From: Planctomycetaceae bacterium
Lineage (GTDB): Bacteria; Planctomycetota; Planctomycetia; Pirellulales; Pirellulaceae
NCBI GenBank assembly: GCA_003506095.1
Contig: DNWZ01000532.1
Location: 1 to 8,471 of the forward strand
Direction: 5' to 3'
Length of the DNA stretch: 8,471 bases
The notes beneath the pieces are model-generated. The model was not told the DNA's origin. It made no database searches and saw nothing but the letters and a program-made list of their open reading frames with translations. The position numbers and the translations under genes are program-made. Shown here piece by piece: positions 7,768-8,471 of this stretch; position 1 is the first letter of the stretch; each line of letters begins with the position of its first letter.

Positions 7768-7782
7768 AAAGGATTCGTCATG
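7768..7782 (+). promoter_or_regulatory. ribosome-binding site deciding the start of the exported protein
   Basis: AAAGGA at 7768-7773 is six bases before ATG 7780. It sets the start there rather than at the in-frame TTG 7765, which would place the ribosome-binding site inside the coding region and add five residues in front of the signal peptide. It is one of the clearest Shine-Dalgarno sequences in the window. Confidence 0.7.
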
Positions 7783-8439
7783 AGCCACGATACGATCTCA
7801 CGCCGTGCTGCGGTGTTTGCAATGCTTGGCGGAGGATTAGCGGTTCAAACCGGTTGCCTGGGATTTGCCGCTAACATTATGAACGTGGTTCGCGGCCATA
7901 CTGTCAAAGCGGAGTTTCCTGGCTTAGAAGGCAAACGCGTTGCGGTCGTAACGATCACCGACAGCAGCCAATATAGCGACGATGCCTCTGCAAGAATTTT
8001 AAGCCGGCGAATTGCTGATATTCTCAGTACAGAAGTCAAGGATTGCAAACTGGTGCGCGAAGACGAGGTGCAACAGTGGCGAGACCGCAATGGCTGGGAT
8101 GCGATCGAGTTTATCGACATCGGTCGCGGAGTGAAGGCGGACAAGGTGTTGGGCATCGAAATGACGGGATTGCGTCTCCGCGACGGAGCAACGCTCTATC
8201 GCGGTCGTGCCGCAGTGACGGCAACGGTTTACGATATCACGTCCGGCAGCGTCGAGTTCCGCAGGCATTTGGAAGAGTTTACGTATCCCGTCAGTGCCGG
8301 CATGTATACCAGCGAAACGACTGAGTTGAAGTTCCGCAACCTGTTCTTAGGTGTACTGGCATCGAAGATCGCAAGGTATTTCCACGGCTACGATTTCAGC
8401 GATACCGTGGCGTTAGACGCCGCAATTGTTAATCAATAG
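7780..8439 (+). CDS. exported putative lipoprotein, possibly CsgG/LpoB-like fold
   Basis: A 219-residue protein with an export signal at residues 1-26: SRRAAVF (twin-arginine R8-R9), a hydrophobic stretch rich in glycine and alanine, then VQTGC with C26 as a candidate lipidated cysteine. The lipobox is imperfect because Q occupies the -3 position where L is usual. The signal could be Tat or Sec type. The mature part begins a beta/alpha pattern at about 52 (KRVAVVTITDSS), followed by a helix with paired arginines (ILSRRIADILSTEV), a VREDEV segment, KADKVLGIEMTGLRLRDG and ATVYDITSGSVEF. This order (VAV-TD strand, helix, 'GA/KADxVLG' strand, then a 'D..SG..V' strand) resembles CsgG/LpoB/TolB-N-like periplasmic lipoproteins; that is an inference from pattern, not a recognised family hit. 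No catalytic motif is seen. It lies 27 bp after the DUF2752 gene and is probably in the same operon. The gene call is strong; the function is unknown. Confidence 0.85.
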   Translation: MSHDTISRRAAVFAMLGGGLAVQTGCLGFAANIMNVVRGHTVKAEFPGLEGKRVAVVTITDSSQYSDDASARILSRRIADILSTEVKDCKLVREDEVQQWRDRNGWDAIEFIDIGRGVKADKVLGIEMTGLRLRDGATLYRGRAAVTATVYDITSGSVEFRRHLEEFTYPVSAGMYTSETTELKFRNLFLGVLASKIARYFHGYDFSDTVALDAAIVNQ

Positions 8440-8448
8440 GCGGCCGAA

Positions 8449-8471
8449 AGTTTTCAGTTTTCAGTTTTCAG
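8449..8471. repeat. AGTTTTC heptamer tandem repeat, cut by the window edge
   Basis: Three perfect copies of the 7-bp unit AGTTTTC (8449-8469) plus the first two bases of a fourth run off the right edge of the window. The repeat starts 10 bp after the stop of the exported-protein gene. Being AT-rich, it differs from the surrounding GC-rich DNA. Its true length and whether it continues into a larger intergenic structure cannot be seen. Confidence 0.85.

Overview
The window reads as chromosomal DNA from a Gram-negative-type bacterium, most likely a planctomycete of the Rhodopirellula/Pirellulaceae kind. This is inferred from moderate GC content, weak or missing Shine-Dalgarno sequences at several genes, a DUF2752 protein, an unusually large LptC/LptA-like protein next to Kdo genes, and short TTTTCAG tandem repeats between genes. 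No search was run, so the taxonomic call is tentative. All six genes lie on the + strand. I see no mobile element, CRISPR array, tRNA or rRNA.

Region 1 (2-2104) holds the C-terminal five-sixths or so of an HrpB-type DEAH-box ATP-dependent helicase. Its N-terminus, with the Walker A and DEAH motifs, lies left of the window. A 210-bp intergenic region follows, with one weak hairpin.

Region 2 (2315-7239) is the core of the window, a Kdo/lipopolysaccharide cluster. kdsD (D-arabinose-5-phosphate isomerase) overlaps kdsC (Kdo-8-phosphate phosphatase) by an ATGA stop/start. kdsC is followed 21 bp later by a 1085-residue membrane-anchored protein. In many Gram-negative bacteria the order is kdsD-kdsC-lptC-lptA-lptB. 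Here one giant protein occupies the lptC-lptA position. It has an N-terminal membrane anchor and several beta-rich segments resembling OstA/LptA repeats. The likely reading is that KdsD and KdsC make Kdo for the LPS inner core and the giant protein takes part in carrying LPS across the periplasm. No lptB ATPase gene is visible.

Region 3 (7303-8439) holds a small DUF2752 membrane protein with a CPSCGMT motif. After it comes a predicted exported lipoprotein with a Tat-like N-terminus and a possible CsgG/LpoB-like fold. Both follow in the same direction with short gaps (63 and 27 bp) and could belong to the same transcript. The window ends inside an AGTTTTC heptamer tandem repeat.
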